10,814 nt of DNA from Thermodesulfobacteriaceae bacterium (GCA_012961845.1 DTYO01000330.1:1-10814); one strand, 5' to 3'; numbered from the stretch's first letter, positions 1-7,903 are shown. Numbers and translations are program-made. Notes: a model not told the origin generated them from the letters alone.

Positions 1-69
1 AACATGTCTGCGGTTATTTATTCTGTCCTCCTTGTTCTGGAACAAAATTCCTAATTTTTAGAGGTACCC

Positions 70-75
70 TATAAT
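70..75 (+). promoter_or_regulatory. Putative -10 box of the U32-family gene
   Basis: A perfect TATAAT lies in the 200-base leader of the gene that starts at 201. The matching -35 region, 16-18 bases upstream, is poor (ttccta or attcct). If this promoter is real, it may need an activator or be weak. It would give a leader of about 120 bases. A near-palindrome follows directly at 78-91. The rest of 1-200 holds no gene that I can support. Confidence 0.35.
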
Positions 76-77
76 TT

Positions 78-91
78 ATGCCAATTAGCAT
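78..91. repeat. Near-palindrome, operator-like (ATGCCAATTAGCAT)
   Basis: The 14-base element matches its own reverse complement at 12 of 14 positions: the ATGC and GCAT arms and the AATT core match, and the fifth and tenth bases break the symmetry. It would cover the transcription start expected from the TATAAT box at 70-75. That is a typical place for a repressor operator. No regulator gene is visible nearby, so the role is inferred from symmetry and position only. Confidence 0.3.
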
Positions 92-200
92 TTGTTAGGC
101 TTTTGAAGCGAATAATCTGGATTAAACGACTGTAATGCGGGTGTGCGGCATAAAATGCAGCATATCATACTCGGAAAGATTACATTCGTGATAAAGACCC

Positions 201-1493
201 ATGGCTGAATCAACGACTGTAAAAACCGAACATGACATACTGCGAAAACCTGAGCTGCTCTCTCCAGCCGGGGACTGGACCTGTCTGCGTGCTGCTCTGA
301 ATGCAGGATGTGATGCTGTCTATTTCGGTGTGCAGGATCTGAATATGAGGGCCGGCGCCAGGAACTTCATGCTGTCTGATATTCCTGAGTTGACGGCTCT
401 GTGCAGAGCATTCGGTGTCAGGGCGTACCTAGCGCTGAACACGATCGTATATGAATACGAGAAATCCGTGTTGGCAGAAGTACTCGATTGCGCTTCAGAA
501 TCCGGAGTTGATGCAGTGATATGCTGGGATTTTTCCGTAATAAGGCAGGCGTTGCGGAGGGACATGCCTGTTCACATATCCACACAGATGTCGATTTCAA
601 ATACGGATTCCATTCTGTTCTTTTATCATAATCTCGGCATAAGAAGATTTGTCCTGGCCAGGGAGTGTTCCCTTGAGGATATCGTAAGCATCAGACAGAG
701 GCTTTCGCGAGAACTGGGTGAGAGGGCGGGGGAGATAGAAATCGAGGTATTTGTCCACGGCGCTATGTGTGTTTCCATCAGCGGCAGGTGTTTTCTATCA
801 CAGTTTTGGTTCGGCCGTTCCGCTAACAGAGGTGAATGTATACAGCCGTGCAGAAGGGAATATTTTGTCATGGACAGGGAGCGAAAGTGCAGTTTTCTCC
901 TGGGCAACACCTATATAATGAGTCCGAATGATCTGTGTGCCATGCCCTTTCTTGAGAAACTTATTGAGTCAGGGGTTTCCAGTCTCAAGATAGAAGGGCG
1001 GAACAAGAGTCCGGAATATGTCAGTACTGTTACATCGTCTTACAGAAACGCACTTGACTATTATTTTGTTCACAGAAGCGAACCGGACTTTTCAAAGAAG
1101 TTTGGCGATCTAAAGGAGAAGCTGACAGGGGAGCTCTCCACCGTATATAATAGAGGATTTTCTTCTGGTTTTTTCATGGGGAAGCCGATAGACAAATGGA
1201 CAGACAGGCACGGGAGCAGTGCCACTAAACAGAAGGAATATTCAGGTGTTGTCACCAACTATTTCAAAAAAATAGGGGTTGCGGAGGTGAAAGTGGAAAG
1301 TAAATCGCTCCGTGTGGGTGATAGAGTGCTGATTCAGGGCCCAACCACCGGAATACACTCCGAAGTGATTGAAGCCATGGAGGTCAATCATTCCAGGGTT
1401 GAAGAGGCCGGCAAGGGGGCATCTGTGGCTGTCAAACTGAACCGTCTGGTCAGAAGAAATGACCGGGTGTACATTGTCTGCAATAAAAGATAG
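201..1493 (+). CDS. Peptidase U32 family protein, probable TrhP-type tRNA hydroxylation factor
   Basis: The 430-residue protein carries the U32 signature at residues 182-200, from EVFVHGAMC to SGRCFLS. A GECIQPCR segment follows, so four cysteines (190, 197, 213, 217) are set as in U32 proteins that are proposed to bind an iron-sulfur cluster. The N-terminal part (ELLSPAGDW, then DAVYFGVQ) is the family's barrel-like domain. Residues 343-430 resemble the small C-terminal U32 domain found in YegQ and YrrO. Those relatives (TrhP) take part in prephenate-dependent 5-hydroxylation of uridine 34 in tRNA. RlhA (rRNA) and UbiU/UbiV (ubiquinone) are related alternatives. The protein has no signal peptide or membrane segment, so it should be cytosolic. 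ATG 201 is the first in-frame start after a stop at 192, but no good Shine-Dalgarno precedes it. The older label of collagenase-like protease is probably misleading here. Confidence 0.88.
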   Translation: MAESTTVKTEHDILRKPELLSPAGDWTCLRAALNAGCDAVYFGVQDLNMRAGARNFMLSDIPELTALCRAFGVRAYLALNTIVYEYEKSVLAEVLDCASESGVDAVICWDFSVIRQALRRDMPVHISTQMSISNTDSILFFYHNLGIRRFVLARECSLEDIVSIRQRLSRELGERAGEIEIEVFVHGAMCVSISGRCFLSQFWFGRSANRGECIQPCRREYFVMDRERKCSFLLGNTYIMSPNDLCAMPFLEKLIESGVSSLKIEGRNKSPEYVSTVTSSYRNALDYYFVHRSEPDFSKKFGDLKEKLTGELSTVYNRGFSSGFFMGKPIDKWTDRHGSSATKQKEYSGVVTNYFKKIGVAEVKVESKSLRVGDRVLIQGPTTGIHSEVIEAMEVNHSRVEEAGKGASVAVKLNRLVRRNDRVYIVCNKR

Positions 1494-1498
1494 ATTGG

Positions 1499-3703
1499 TT
1501 ACCGGAGTATGCTCAGCCTAGCATATTCCAGGTTGAGGGTCTTTTCTCCTGCCACGTCAAAATATACTCTTACCTTCCGGGGTCCCTCCACCGCGGTAAC
1601 TTTTCCCGGGCCGAATATTGGGTGCCTGACCCTGGTTCCCGGTGAGGGTATCCCTGAACCGCTGGAGGGAGTTGTTTTCCCTGCTGCATCCATAGCGTGA
1701 CGTTCATGTAGCCGAGGGTCCTGTCTGCATGTAACGGTAACGGGAGATTGAGATGCCTTCCTTTCAGGCCATGGTTTCATGAGATGATCAGGTATCTCAG
1801 CCAGAAAAGGGGAGGGGCGTGCCGGCATTATTCCGGAACCAGGGGCTCCTGTGAAGGCCGGATAGCAGAAATAGAGTTCATCTATCGCCCTGGTTGAAGC
1901 CACGTAAAAGAGTCTCCGTTCCTCCTCAAGTTCCTCGTCCTGCCTTGCAGCAGAAGACGGAAAACGTCCGTCTGCAAGTGAGATCATGAATACAGATTTC
2001 CATTCCAGTCCTTTGGCCGAATGGATAGTGGAGAGAATGACAGGTGTTTCTTCAGGATCATCGGGTTCTGGAGGATCAATGGCTAGGTCGGCCAGCATGG
2101 AAACGGCATCTCCATATCTGTTCGAGATATCCATCAGATGATCCAGGCCCTGATTTCGCTTCGGGTAGTCATCGGGATAGCTCTTTTCCATATGGGGTTG
2201 GTACCATTTTCGCAGCTGCTCGAGTATCTGCTGAAGGTCCGAGGTCCCGGAATGGAGCTCTTTCAGCACGCATCCAAGTTCTCTCACGCTTTGTCCCCAC
2301 ACCGCTCTTGTCTTGTATTCTGCAAGGCACCCGAGAGGATCTTCCCGGGCCGCCATCTCGGCAAAGATCTTTTCTGCAGTCTTGGGGCCGAGGCGGTCCA
2401 TCAAAATGAGTATCCTGTTGCAGCTGAGGCGGTCAAGCGGGTTGATTACCAACCTTAGTAGGGAAAGCAGGTCCTTGATGTGGGCACCTTCTATCAGGCG
2501 TAGTCCTCCGCGCTTGATGAATGGCAATCTTCGGGTATTCAGCTCACCTTCCAGGTGAAACGAGTGAAAGGCAGCCCTGAAAAGTACAGCGATCTCGTGG
2601 GGACGTATACCCTTGCTCAATAGATCCTCTATTCTGTCCGCCACAAATACCGCCTGATCCCTCTCATCCCTAGCAACATAGAGGTAAGGCTCTTTACCTC
2701 CAGTTCTCTGGGCTATCAACCGTTTTGCAAATTTCTCCCTGGCATTGGCTATAATAGCGTTGGTGCAGTCCAGATTTGGCTGTGTACTGCGGTAATTCCT
2801 TACCAGATTGATTACAGTCGCTCCGGGGAACAATTTTGGAAAATCGAGAATGTTCTTGAAGTTTGCTCCTCTGAAGGAATATATGGATTGCGCATCGTCT
2901 CCGACTACCATGACGTTATCGTGACTGACGGCCATCAGCCGGAGGATCTCGGCCTGGATGGTATTGGTGTCCTGGTATTCATCTACCATGATATACCGGT
3001 ACTGTGTACTGACGATATCCCTGATCCTGGGTTGCTGTGCCAGAAGGTCCCTCCATTTGAGCAGCAGGTCGTCATAATCCAGGAGAGCATTCCGCGTTTT
3101 GTACAAAGCATATGCTTCGAAGAGCTGTTCCAGGCCGGATAATTCTCTGATGAGATGAGGATAGTTCTTTTCCAGCACAGTGAGCACCGATCCGCCCGAG
3201 TTTGCAACCTTGCTTGTGAGGGAGGCAAGGGTGGTGCGCTTGGGGAATGTCTTTCCAGGTCCGGAGAGTTCCAGTTCCCTGGCCAGCAGATGGAGCAGAT
3301 CCTGGGTGTCGGTCCTGTCAAGTATAGTAAAGCCGTGAGGAAAGCCTGCTGCATCGGAAAAACGCCTCAGCATACCATGGGCAAAACCGTGAAATGTACC
3401 CCCTGCCACTCTTTGACAGGCAATACCGACCAGCTCTGAGGCCCTGTTGAGCATGGCGGCAGCAGATTTCCTGGTAAATGTTAGCAGAAGAATGCTTTCC
3501 GCGTCTATTCCCTGCTGAATAAGGCGGGCGACCCTGTAAACCAGAGTACGGGTCTTGCCGCTACCTGCACCGGCGATTACCAGTACTGGTCCGTCCAAAA
3601 TATTGACGGCAGACAGCTGCTCAGGATTCAGGTCTTTCCGGAAATTTACAGAGAACTCGGCTGGATCTGTGACACTGTGTGGCGGGACCATGGACAGGAT
3701 CAA
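1499..3703 (-). CDS. uvrD: UvrD/PcrA-family superfamily 1A ATP-dependent DNA helicase
   Basis: This is a 3'-5' DNA helicase of nucleotide-excision and replication repair, 734 residues long (the family is usually 700-750). All core motifs are visible: LNPEQ Q-motif near 25-29, Walker A GAGSGKT 45-51, TFTRKSA 75-81, Walker B VDEYQD 240-245, VGDDAQSIYSFRGA 267-280, NYRST 303-307, STIHSAKGLEW 558-568, and ERRLFYVASTRA 595-606. Residues 688-733 (PGTRVRHPIFGPGKV onward) match the C-terminal Tudor-like domain that links PcrA/UvrD to RNA polymerase. This argues against Rep, which lacks that domain. Two starts are possible. TTG at 3703 overlaps the upstream kinase stop (TTGA), and ATG at 3691 lies just beyond it and would give 730 residues. 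Neither has a strong ribosome-binding site, so reinitiation after the kinase is likely. It ends 5 bases from the convergent U32 gene. Confidence 0.95.
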   Translation of the reverse strand: MILSMVPPHSVTDPAEFSVNFRKDLNPEQLSAVNILDGPVLVIAGAGSGKTRTLVYRVARLIQQGIDAESILLLTFTRKSAAAMLNRASELVGIACQRVAGGTFHGFAHGMLRRFSDAAGFPHGFTILDRTDTQDLLHLLARELELSGPGKTFPKRTTLASLTSKVANSGGSVLTVLEKNYPHLIRELSGLEQLFEAYALYKTRNALLDYDDLLLKWRDLLAQQPRIRDIVSTQYRYIMVDEYQDTNTIQAEILRLMAVSHDNVMVVGDDAQSIYSFRGANFKNILDFPKLFPGATVINLVRNYRSTQPNLDCTNAIIANAREKFAKRLIAQRTGGKEPYLYVARDERDQAVFVADRIEDLLSKGIRPHEIAVLFRAAFHSFHLEGELNTRRLPFIKRGGLRLIEGAHIKDLLSLLRLVINPLDRLSCNRILILMDRLGPKTAEKIFAEMAAREDPLGCLAEYKTRAVWGQSVRELGCVLKELHSGTSDLQQILEQLRKWYQPHMEKSYPDDYPKRNQGLDHLMDISNRYGDAVSMLADLAIDPPEPDDPEETPVILSTIHSAKGLEWKSVFMISLADGRFPSSAARQDEELEEERRLFYVASTRAIDELYFCYPAFTGAPGSGIMPARPSPFLAEIPDHLMKPWPERKASQSPVTVTCRQDPRLHERHAMDAAGKTTPSSGSGIPSPGTRVRHPIFGPGKVTAVEGPRKVRVYFDVAGEKTLNLEYARLSILR

Positions 3704-5139
3704 TTGTTGTCGTTTTCATCCTGCGGAGGTTCAGCCAGAGATTCTGCAATGCTGGTCTGAATTGGCAGGATAAAGAAAAAGTTGTTTCCCAGAAAGGTAG
3801 GCTCATATCCTACGTCTCCGCCGTGAACCTCAATAATCTTTTTTATGAAGTGGAGTCCGTGGCCCGTGCCAGGCTGATGGCCGACCCCCTTTCCACGGTA
3901 ACCTTCGTCGAAGATATGGGTGTATTCCTCCTCTGGGAGGTGCGGTCCTGTAGTGAAGACATTGAACTTGATCCCGTGTTTTCCGGGCCCGAAATAATCC
4001 TGGATGATTTCCCTGCCGTACGACATGAATTTGACAGGCTTTCCGTATTCATTCAACATCTCTTGACAGTATTTTTCAGCGTTGGAGAACAGGTTGGCGT
4101 ATACCTGGGAAAGAAGTCCCACGTCTACGGCCAGCGGTATATCTTCGTCGCTTGGTATCCCGCCGTTCATGTAGTCGATGCGTATGCCCTTGTCCTCCAG
4201 TCTTTTCTGGTAACGCTCGAGCTGTGGATCGATGACCTCTTTCCTGAAGCTGCATATCTTCCGACGGAGCACGAACTCACCCTTTTCAAAATGGTCGCGC
4301 CTGAGAAGGCTTTCAAGAAACAGGCTGGTATTTTCATAATGTTTGGTAACGTCTTCATACTGTGCTGCCAGCTCATGTATCAGGTTCCCCAGGCGGGTTT
4401 CGATCTTTTGCAGGCTGTCTTTGTCGTCTGATACCGGAATTTCCTGTGACCTTATCTTTGTATTGAAGTATTTTCTTATTTCTTCCAGGGTGCCTATCCT
4501 CTTTTTCAGATTCCTCAGGAAGAGTTTGTACCGCATGTTGGGTACTATGACGTTGTGTTCTATGTCGGCCACTAGAGTATTGATGAACTTGATATGCCTT
4601 TCGTTTTGTGCTGCAATCAGTTTGTAGTGCAGGTTGTAGCCTATCCGGTTGGCATATTTTTCAAAAAATAGTCTGTCGTTTTCGCCAAAATGAGACAGGG
4701 GAAACACCTCGAACATGCCGATGATCTCGCTGGCATAGGCCAGGGGCTTCCTAGCAAAAAGTCTTCTGTTGCTGCGTATAGGGGCTACGAACGAATCGCC
4801 TGTATCATAAGGGGTTTCATTTATGTAGATGTTCTCCGGCGGCGACATGCCGCAGATGGTCAGGCCGTTCATCGAATCACAGACCATCATCAGCTTTTCA
4901 TCTTCCTGACCCGTCAGGTACAGGCAGCAGTCAAATTTCATGAATTCCTTGGGTACGAAGACAGTAATCCTGTAGAAATTCTCCAGGGTCTCGAACTCCT
5001 GTGCAAGATCGAAAAAGGCCCTAAGTGTCCTGTCTTGCAGGACACTGAAATTGTATCTCTCGTAATCTTTCTGTTTCTTGCGGATTCTTGCAAGAACCGT
5101 AGTAAATTCGATTGGAGTGATAGGACATTCTATCTTCAT
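3700..5139 (-). CDS. Soluble GAF-like sensor histidine kinase with atypical H and G1 boxes
   Basis: The 479-residue protein has no membrane segment or signal peptide and should be cytosolic. Residues about 30-170 look like a GAF-type sensor domain. Two long helices follow (about 180-225 and 250-285), with a candidate phospho-acceptor H195 in DIEHNVIVP. The C-terminal third is a histidine-kinase ATPase: N box LLSQVYANLFSNAEKYC (342-358), F-box region HIFDEGYRGKG (408-418), G2 GTGHGL (424-429), then IKKIIEVHGG. Two positions are unusual. The residue after the histidine is N rather than E/D, and the G1 box reads TTGPHLP, without the usual adenine-contacting Asp. No response regulator lies in the window, so it is an orphan here. 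Upstream is a gap of 82 bases to cobA-hemD, with no clear promoter. The TGA stop overlaps the helicase TTG. The ATG at 5139 has only a weak ribosome-binding site. The ligand is unknown. Confidence 0.82.
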   Translation of the reverse strand: MKIECPITPIEFTTVLARIRKKQKDYERYNFSVLQDRTLRAFFDLAQEFETLENFYRITVFVPKEFMKFDCCLYLTGQEDEKLMMVCDSMNGLTICGMSPPENIYINETPYDTGDSFVAPIRSNRRLFARKPLAYASEIIGMFEVFPLSHFGENDRLFFEKYANRIGYNLHYKLIAAQNERHIKFINTLVADIEHNVIVPNMRYKLFLRNLKKRIGTLEEIRKYFNTKIRSQEIPVSDDKDSLQKIETRLGNLIHELAAQYEDVTKHYENTSLFLESLLRRDHFEKGEFVLRRKICSFRKEVIDPQLERYQKRLEDKGIRIDYMNGGIPSDEDIPLAVDVGLLSQVYANLFSNAEKYCQEMLNEYGKPVKFMSYGREIIQDYFGPGKHGIKFNVFTTGPHLPEEEYTHIFDEGYRGKGVGHQPGTGHGLHFIKKIIEVHGGDVGYEPTFLGNNFFFILPIQTSIAESLAEPPQDENDNN

Positions 5140-5221
5140 GATGCTGGCAGGTTATGCTCAAATAAAGTAGTATTGTTTTCGCTGGTTCTATTGTCCAAGG
5201 TAGGCTTAAACAACTGTGCGG

Positions 5222-6802
5222 TCAAGAAGCCAGGTGTTTTTCTATGGCGGAAACCAGAGAGGGGATGGTGGATATCTCCGGTTGAATGCTCACATGCAGG
5301 TCGTGAGCTTCAGCCGTATCTGCTGTGATGGGACCGATGCAGGCAATCTCGGCACTTCTTACTGCATGTTTCCGGATTTTTTCAGGAAGGACCTTGAAAA
5401 AATTTCTTACTGTGGACGAACTGGTGAATGTGATTACGTCTATGGGTTCCTCTTCCATGATGTCCAAGATCCCTTCCTGCAGTTCCGGAGTTCGGGTCTG
5501 GTATGCTGTAACTATGGTCACATCAGCCCCCATTTCCTTCAATTTGTCGGGAAGGATCTCCCTTGCTTTTCCCGCCCTGGGAACGAGTATTTTTTCCCCT
5601 TCTATTTCCATTCTGCTGAATTCTTCGATGAGTCCTTCGGCCCTGAACTCAGATGGCATTAGATCCGGTTTCAGGTGGAATTTCTTTAGTGCTTCCGAGG
5701 TGGCAGTTCCTACTGAAGCGATATTTATCCTTCCAAGAGACCTGATGTCCCGCCCTTGAGAAAAAAAGTGCTGGAAGAAGAAACGAACTGCATTTGTACT
5801 GCTGAATATTATCCAGCTGAAATCTGAAATCGTATCAATGGCACGGTCGAGATCAGAGGAGTCCTCTGGTGGACATATCTCGATTGTTGGGCATTCGATG
5901 CAGAATGCCCCTTTCTGTTCCAGCAGCCTGACCAGGTCGCTGGCCTGTTCCCTGGTACGGGTCACCAAGATTCGTTTGCCCCAAAGCGGCCTGTTTTCAA
6001 ACCATTTGATCTGTTTCCGCAATTTCACCACATTGCCTACAATTATCATCGCCGGTGGAGCCAGCCCGGCATCTCTGACCTTTCGGGCAATGTTATCCAG
6101 ATTTCCTGTGATCGTTTTCTGACGGTGAGTTGTGCCCCACTGGATTACCGCTACCGGCGTGTCAGGTTTTCTGCCGTATCTTATGAGGTGTCCGGTGATA
6201 CGAGGTAGGCTGGACATTCCCATGAAAAAAACGAGGGTGCCTACACCCTTGGCCAACCCCTCCCAGTCCACATCCACGTCTTTCACCTCAAACCGCCGGT
6301 GGCCTGTTATCAATGCTACCGAGGCTGTATATTCACGATGGGTCAGCGGGATCCCTGCATAGGCGGGAACAGCTACACCGGATGTGACCCCGGGGACTAC
6401 CTCAAACGGGATACAGTTTTCCACGAGTATCTGGGCCTCTTCGCCGCCACGCCCGAAGATAAACGGATCTCCTCCCTTGAGTCGTACCACGCTTTTGCCG
6501 GCGAGAGCCCTTTCAACTATTATCCTGTTTATGTCTTTCTGGTCGACAGTATGCCTTCCGGTCCTCTTGCCAACGTATATTCGTTCTGCTTCCGGAGATA
6601 CGTGGTAAAGGAGCCTTGGGCTTGCAAGACGATCAAAGACCACGACATTAGCTGTTTCCAGCAGTTTTCTCCCCTTGAGAGTCAGGAGCTCAGGATCACC
6701 CGGTCCAGCTCCCACCAGATAGACGCAGCCGACTCCCGTCCGGTTGTCGTTTGAGCCGCAGTCGTGTTGCAACTGATCACGGGATTGTCTGTTGAGTTTC
6801 AA
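5222..6802 (-). CDS. cobA-hemD: Fused uroporphyrinogen-III C-methyltransferase / uroporphyrinogen-III synthase (CobA-HemD)
   Basis: This is one polypeptide with two consecutive tetrapyrrole enzymes. The N-terminal half is an S-adenosylmethionine-dependent methyltransferase that makes precorrin-2. Its signature VYLVGAGPGDP is at 27-37, VVRLKGGDPFIFGRGGEE at 105-122, and VVPGVTSGVAVPAYAGIPLTHRE follows. The C-terminal half, from about residue 276 (GKRILVTRTREQA), is uroporphyrinogen-III synthase, which closes and inverts ring D; FTSSSTVRNF at 459-468 and ACIGPITADTA at 487-497 are typical. The reading frame stays open up to a TTG at 6853. I prefer the TTG at 6802 (526 residues), because AGAGG sits 5 bases upstream of it and nothing comparable precedes 6853. 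The methyltransferase homology also begins only about 25 residues later. The gene lies 140 bases after hemC. The fusion is known in Desulfobacterota and Clostridia. Confidence 0.95.
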   Translation of the reverse strand: MKLNRQSRDQLQHDCGSNDNRTGVGCVYLVGAGPGDPELLTLKGRKLLETANVVVFDRLASPRLLYHVSPEAERIYVGKRTGRHTVDQKDINRIIVERALAGKSVVRLKGGDPFIFGRGGEEAQILVENCIPFEVVPGVTSGVAVPAYAGIPLTHREYTASVALITGHRRFEVKDVDVDWEGLAKGVGTLVFFMGMSSLPRITGHLIRYGRKPDTPVAVIQWGTTHRQKTITGNLDNIARKVRDAGLAPPAMIIVGNVVKLRKQIKWFENRPLWGKRILVTRTREQASDLVRLLEQKGAFCIECPTIEICPPEDSSDLDRAIDTISDFSWIIFSSTNAVRFFFQHFFSQGRDIRSLGRINIASVGTATSEALKKFHLKPDLMPSEFRAEGLIEEFSRMEIEGEKILVPRAGKAREILPDKLKEMGADVTIVTAYQTRTPELQEGILDIMEEEPIDVITFTSSSTVRNFFKVLPEKIRKHAVRSAEIACIGPITADTAEAHDLHVSIQPEISTIPSLVSAIEKHLAS

Positions 6803-6807
6803 TGTAA

Positions 6808-6812
6808 CCTCT
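6808..6812 (-). promoter_or_regulatory. Ribosome-binding site that decides the cobA-hemD start
   Basis: AGAGG on the minus strand is separated by 5 bases (TTACA) from a TTG codon at 6802-6800. The upstream in-frame TTG at 6853 has no purine-rich sequence at a suitable distance. This supports the shorter protein and leaves 6803-6942 as a true intergenic leader. Confidence 0.6.
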
Positions 6813-6832
6813 TGTTCTGTACCTGCCTGCAG

Positions 6833-6843
6833 TATACCGTATA
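6833..6843. repeat. TATAC-C-GTATA dyad in the cobA-hemD leader
   Basis: An 11-base perfect dyad with a single central base lies about 30 bases upstream of the preferred cobA-hemD start. On the minus strand a TATACT (plus 6831-6836) overlaps it and could serve as a -10 box, but I find no convincing -35. It may be a promoter or operator for independent expression of cobA-hemD. The evidence is symmetry and location only. Confidence 0.25.
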
Positions 6844-6942
6844 TACAAGGCAACTGCCGTGGAAACGTGGTTTCTGTCCTGTGGTTCTGTTGCCCGGTAA
6901 AGATTCAGATGCGGCATCCGGTTAGCAGATACGTTCTTATTA

Positions 6943-7887
6943 TTATTTTCTATAGACTTCGGTTAGAATCTCGCTGCCTCCTGCTGCCAGAATTTTTTCT
7001 CCAAGGGAAATCCCAAGTCCTTCAGGGTCAGTAGCAGGACCACGTTCCTGCATCCTTATTATGGTCTTTCCGTCTTCGCTGCCGACCAGTCCGTCAAGTG
7101 ACAGCTCATTGTCTTCCAGCCTGGCATGGGCCCCGATCGGCACCTGGCATCCGCCTTCCAGTTTCGCTAGAAATGCCCTTTCCACTCTCACACATACTGC
7201 GGTATGTTCATGGTGAATTGAGGAAAGGATTTCCCTGACTTCTGAGTCATCGGACCTAAATTCTATCCCCAGGGCTCCCTGCCCTATGGCGGGAAGCATG
7301 GTATCGGTTTCAAGAATCTGAGTAATCTTTTCCTGGAGTCCTAGTCTGCGAAGGCCTGCTGTGGCCAGTATCATGGCTTCGAACTGGCCCTCGTCCAGTT
7401 TTCTGAGCCTGGTGTCTACGTTTCCCCTGACCGGAACAACCTCAAGATCTGGTCTTGAAGCCTTGAGCTGTGCCAAACGCCTCAGGCTGCTCGTGCCTAC
7501 CCTGATGCCTGCAGGAAGATCTTCAAATACGATTTTTTCTCTGGATATGAGGGCATCCCTGCAGTCTTCCCTCCTTGGAAACACACTGACCTCCAGTCCC
7601 GAAGGGATCTCAGTGGGAACATCTTTGAGACTGTGAACAGCCAGGTCCACATGACGTCCGAGCATGGCGTCTTCTATTTCTTTTACAAACAGTCCCTTGC
7701 CTCCCACCTTGGCCAGCGGAACATCCAGCATTCGGTCACCTTTTGTAGTTATTTTAAACAGTTCCACTTGGACTTCGGGGTGATGGCGTTCTATTTCGGT
7801 CTTGACCCAGTTGCTCTGCACCATGGCCAAGGCGCTCTTCCGAGTACCCAGCTTCAATTTGACGGTTTTTTCAGGTTTGTGTTCCAT
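6943..7887 (-). CDS. hemC: Porphobilinogen deaminase (hydroxymethylbilane synthase)
   Basis: The enzyme joins four porphobilinogen molecules head to tail into hydroxymethylbilane in the cytosol. The 314-residue protein has the usual family length. It begins with LKLGTRKSALAMVQ, and GGKGLFVKEIEDAML (62-76) and VHSLKDVP (84-91) follow, with the catalytic Asp at 89. VGTSSLRRLAQL (130-141) and VRGNVDTRL (153-161) are the substrate-contacting arginine segments. C247 in LEGGCQVPIGAHA is the cysteine that carries the dipyrromethane cofactor. ATG 7887 lies 16 bases after the fmdB stop and has only a weak ribosome-binding sequence. Expression is probably coupled to fmdB. Its product is the substrate of the HemD half encoded 140 bases downstream. 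The enzymes that make porphobilinogen (HemB and earlier steps) are not in this window. Confidence 0.98.
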   Translation of the reverse strand: MEHKPEKTVKLKLGTRKSALAMVQSNWVKTEIERHHPEVQVELFKITTKGDRMLDVPLAKVGGKGLFVKEIEDAMLGRHVDLAVHSLKDVPTEIPSGLEVSVFPRREDCRDALISREKIVFEDLPAGIRVGTSSLRRLAQLKASRPDLEVVPVRGNVDTRLRKLDEGQFEAMILATAGLRRLGLQEKITQILETDTMLPAIGQGALGIEFRSDDSEVREILSSIHHEHTAVCVRVERAFLAKLEGGCQVPIGAHARLEDNELSLDGLVGSEDGKTIIRMQERGPATDPEGLGISLGEKILAAGGSEILTEVYRK

Positions 7888-7903
7888 GGTCCGTTCAGAT
7901 CAA

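Noticed and set aside
3..33. AAGGAGG on the minus strand at 27-33, suggesting a divergent gene leaving the left edge
   Set aside because: The next ATG on that strand (5-3) is 21 bases away, too far for this site, and the gene body would be outside the window. It cannot be supported.
188..208. Overlapping mini-frame GTG 188 to TGA 208 before the U32 gene as a leader peptide
   Set aside because: Six codons with no properly spaced ribosome-binding site. Such frames are common by chance.
3679..4431. Open frame of 250 codons on the plus strand, antisense to the histidine kinase and helicase start
   Set aside because: It lies wholly opposite well-supported genes, has no recognisable domain and no convincing ribosome-binding site. 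It is a by-product of codon use in the kinase frame.
4690..5328. Open frame of 212 codons on the plus strand across the kinase/cobA-hemD gap
   Set aside because: Antisense to both genes, without family similarity. The real coding frames on the minus strand account for the sequence.
6908..6918. GATGCGGCATC palindrome after hemC as a terminator
   Set aside because: The dyad has a single-base centre, so it forms only a tiny RNA stem, and no U-tract follows on the minus strand.
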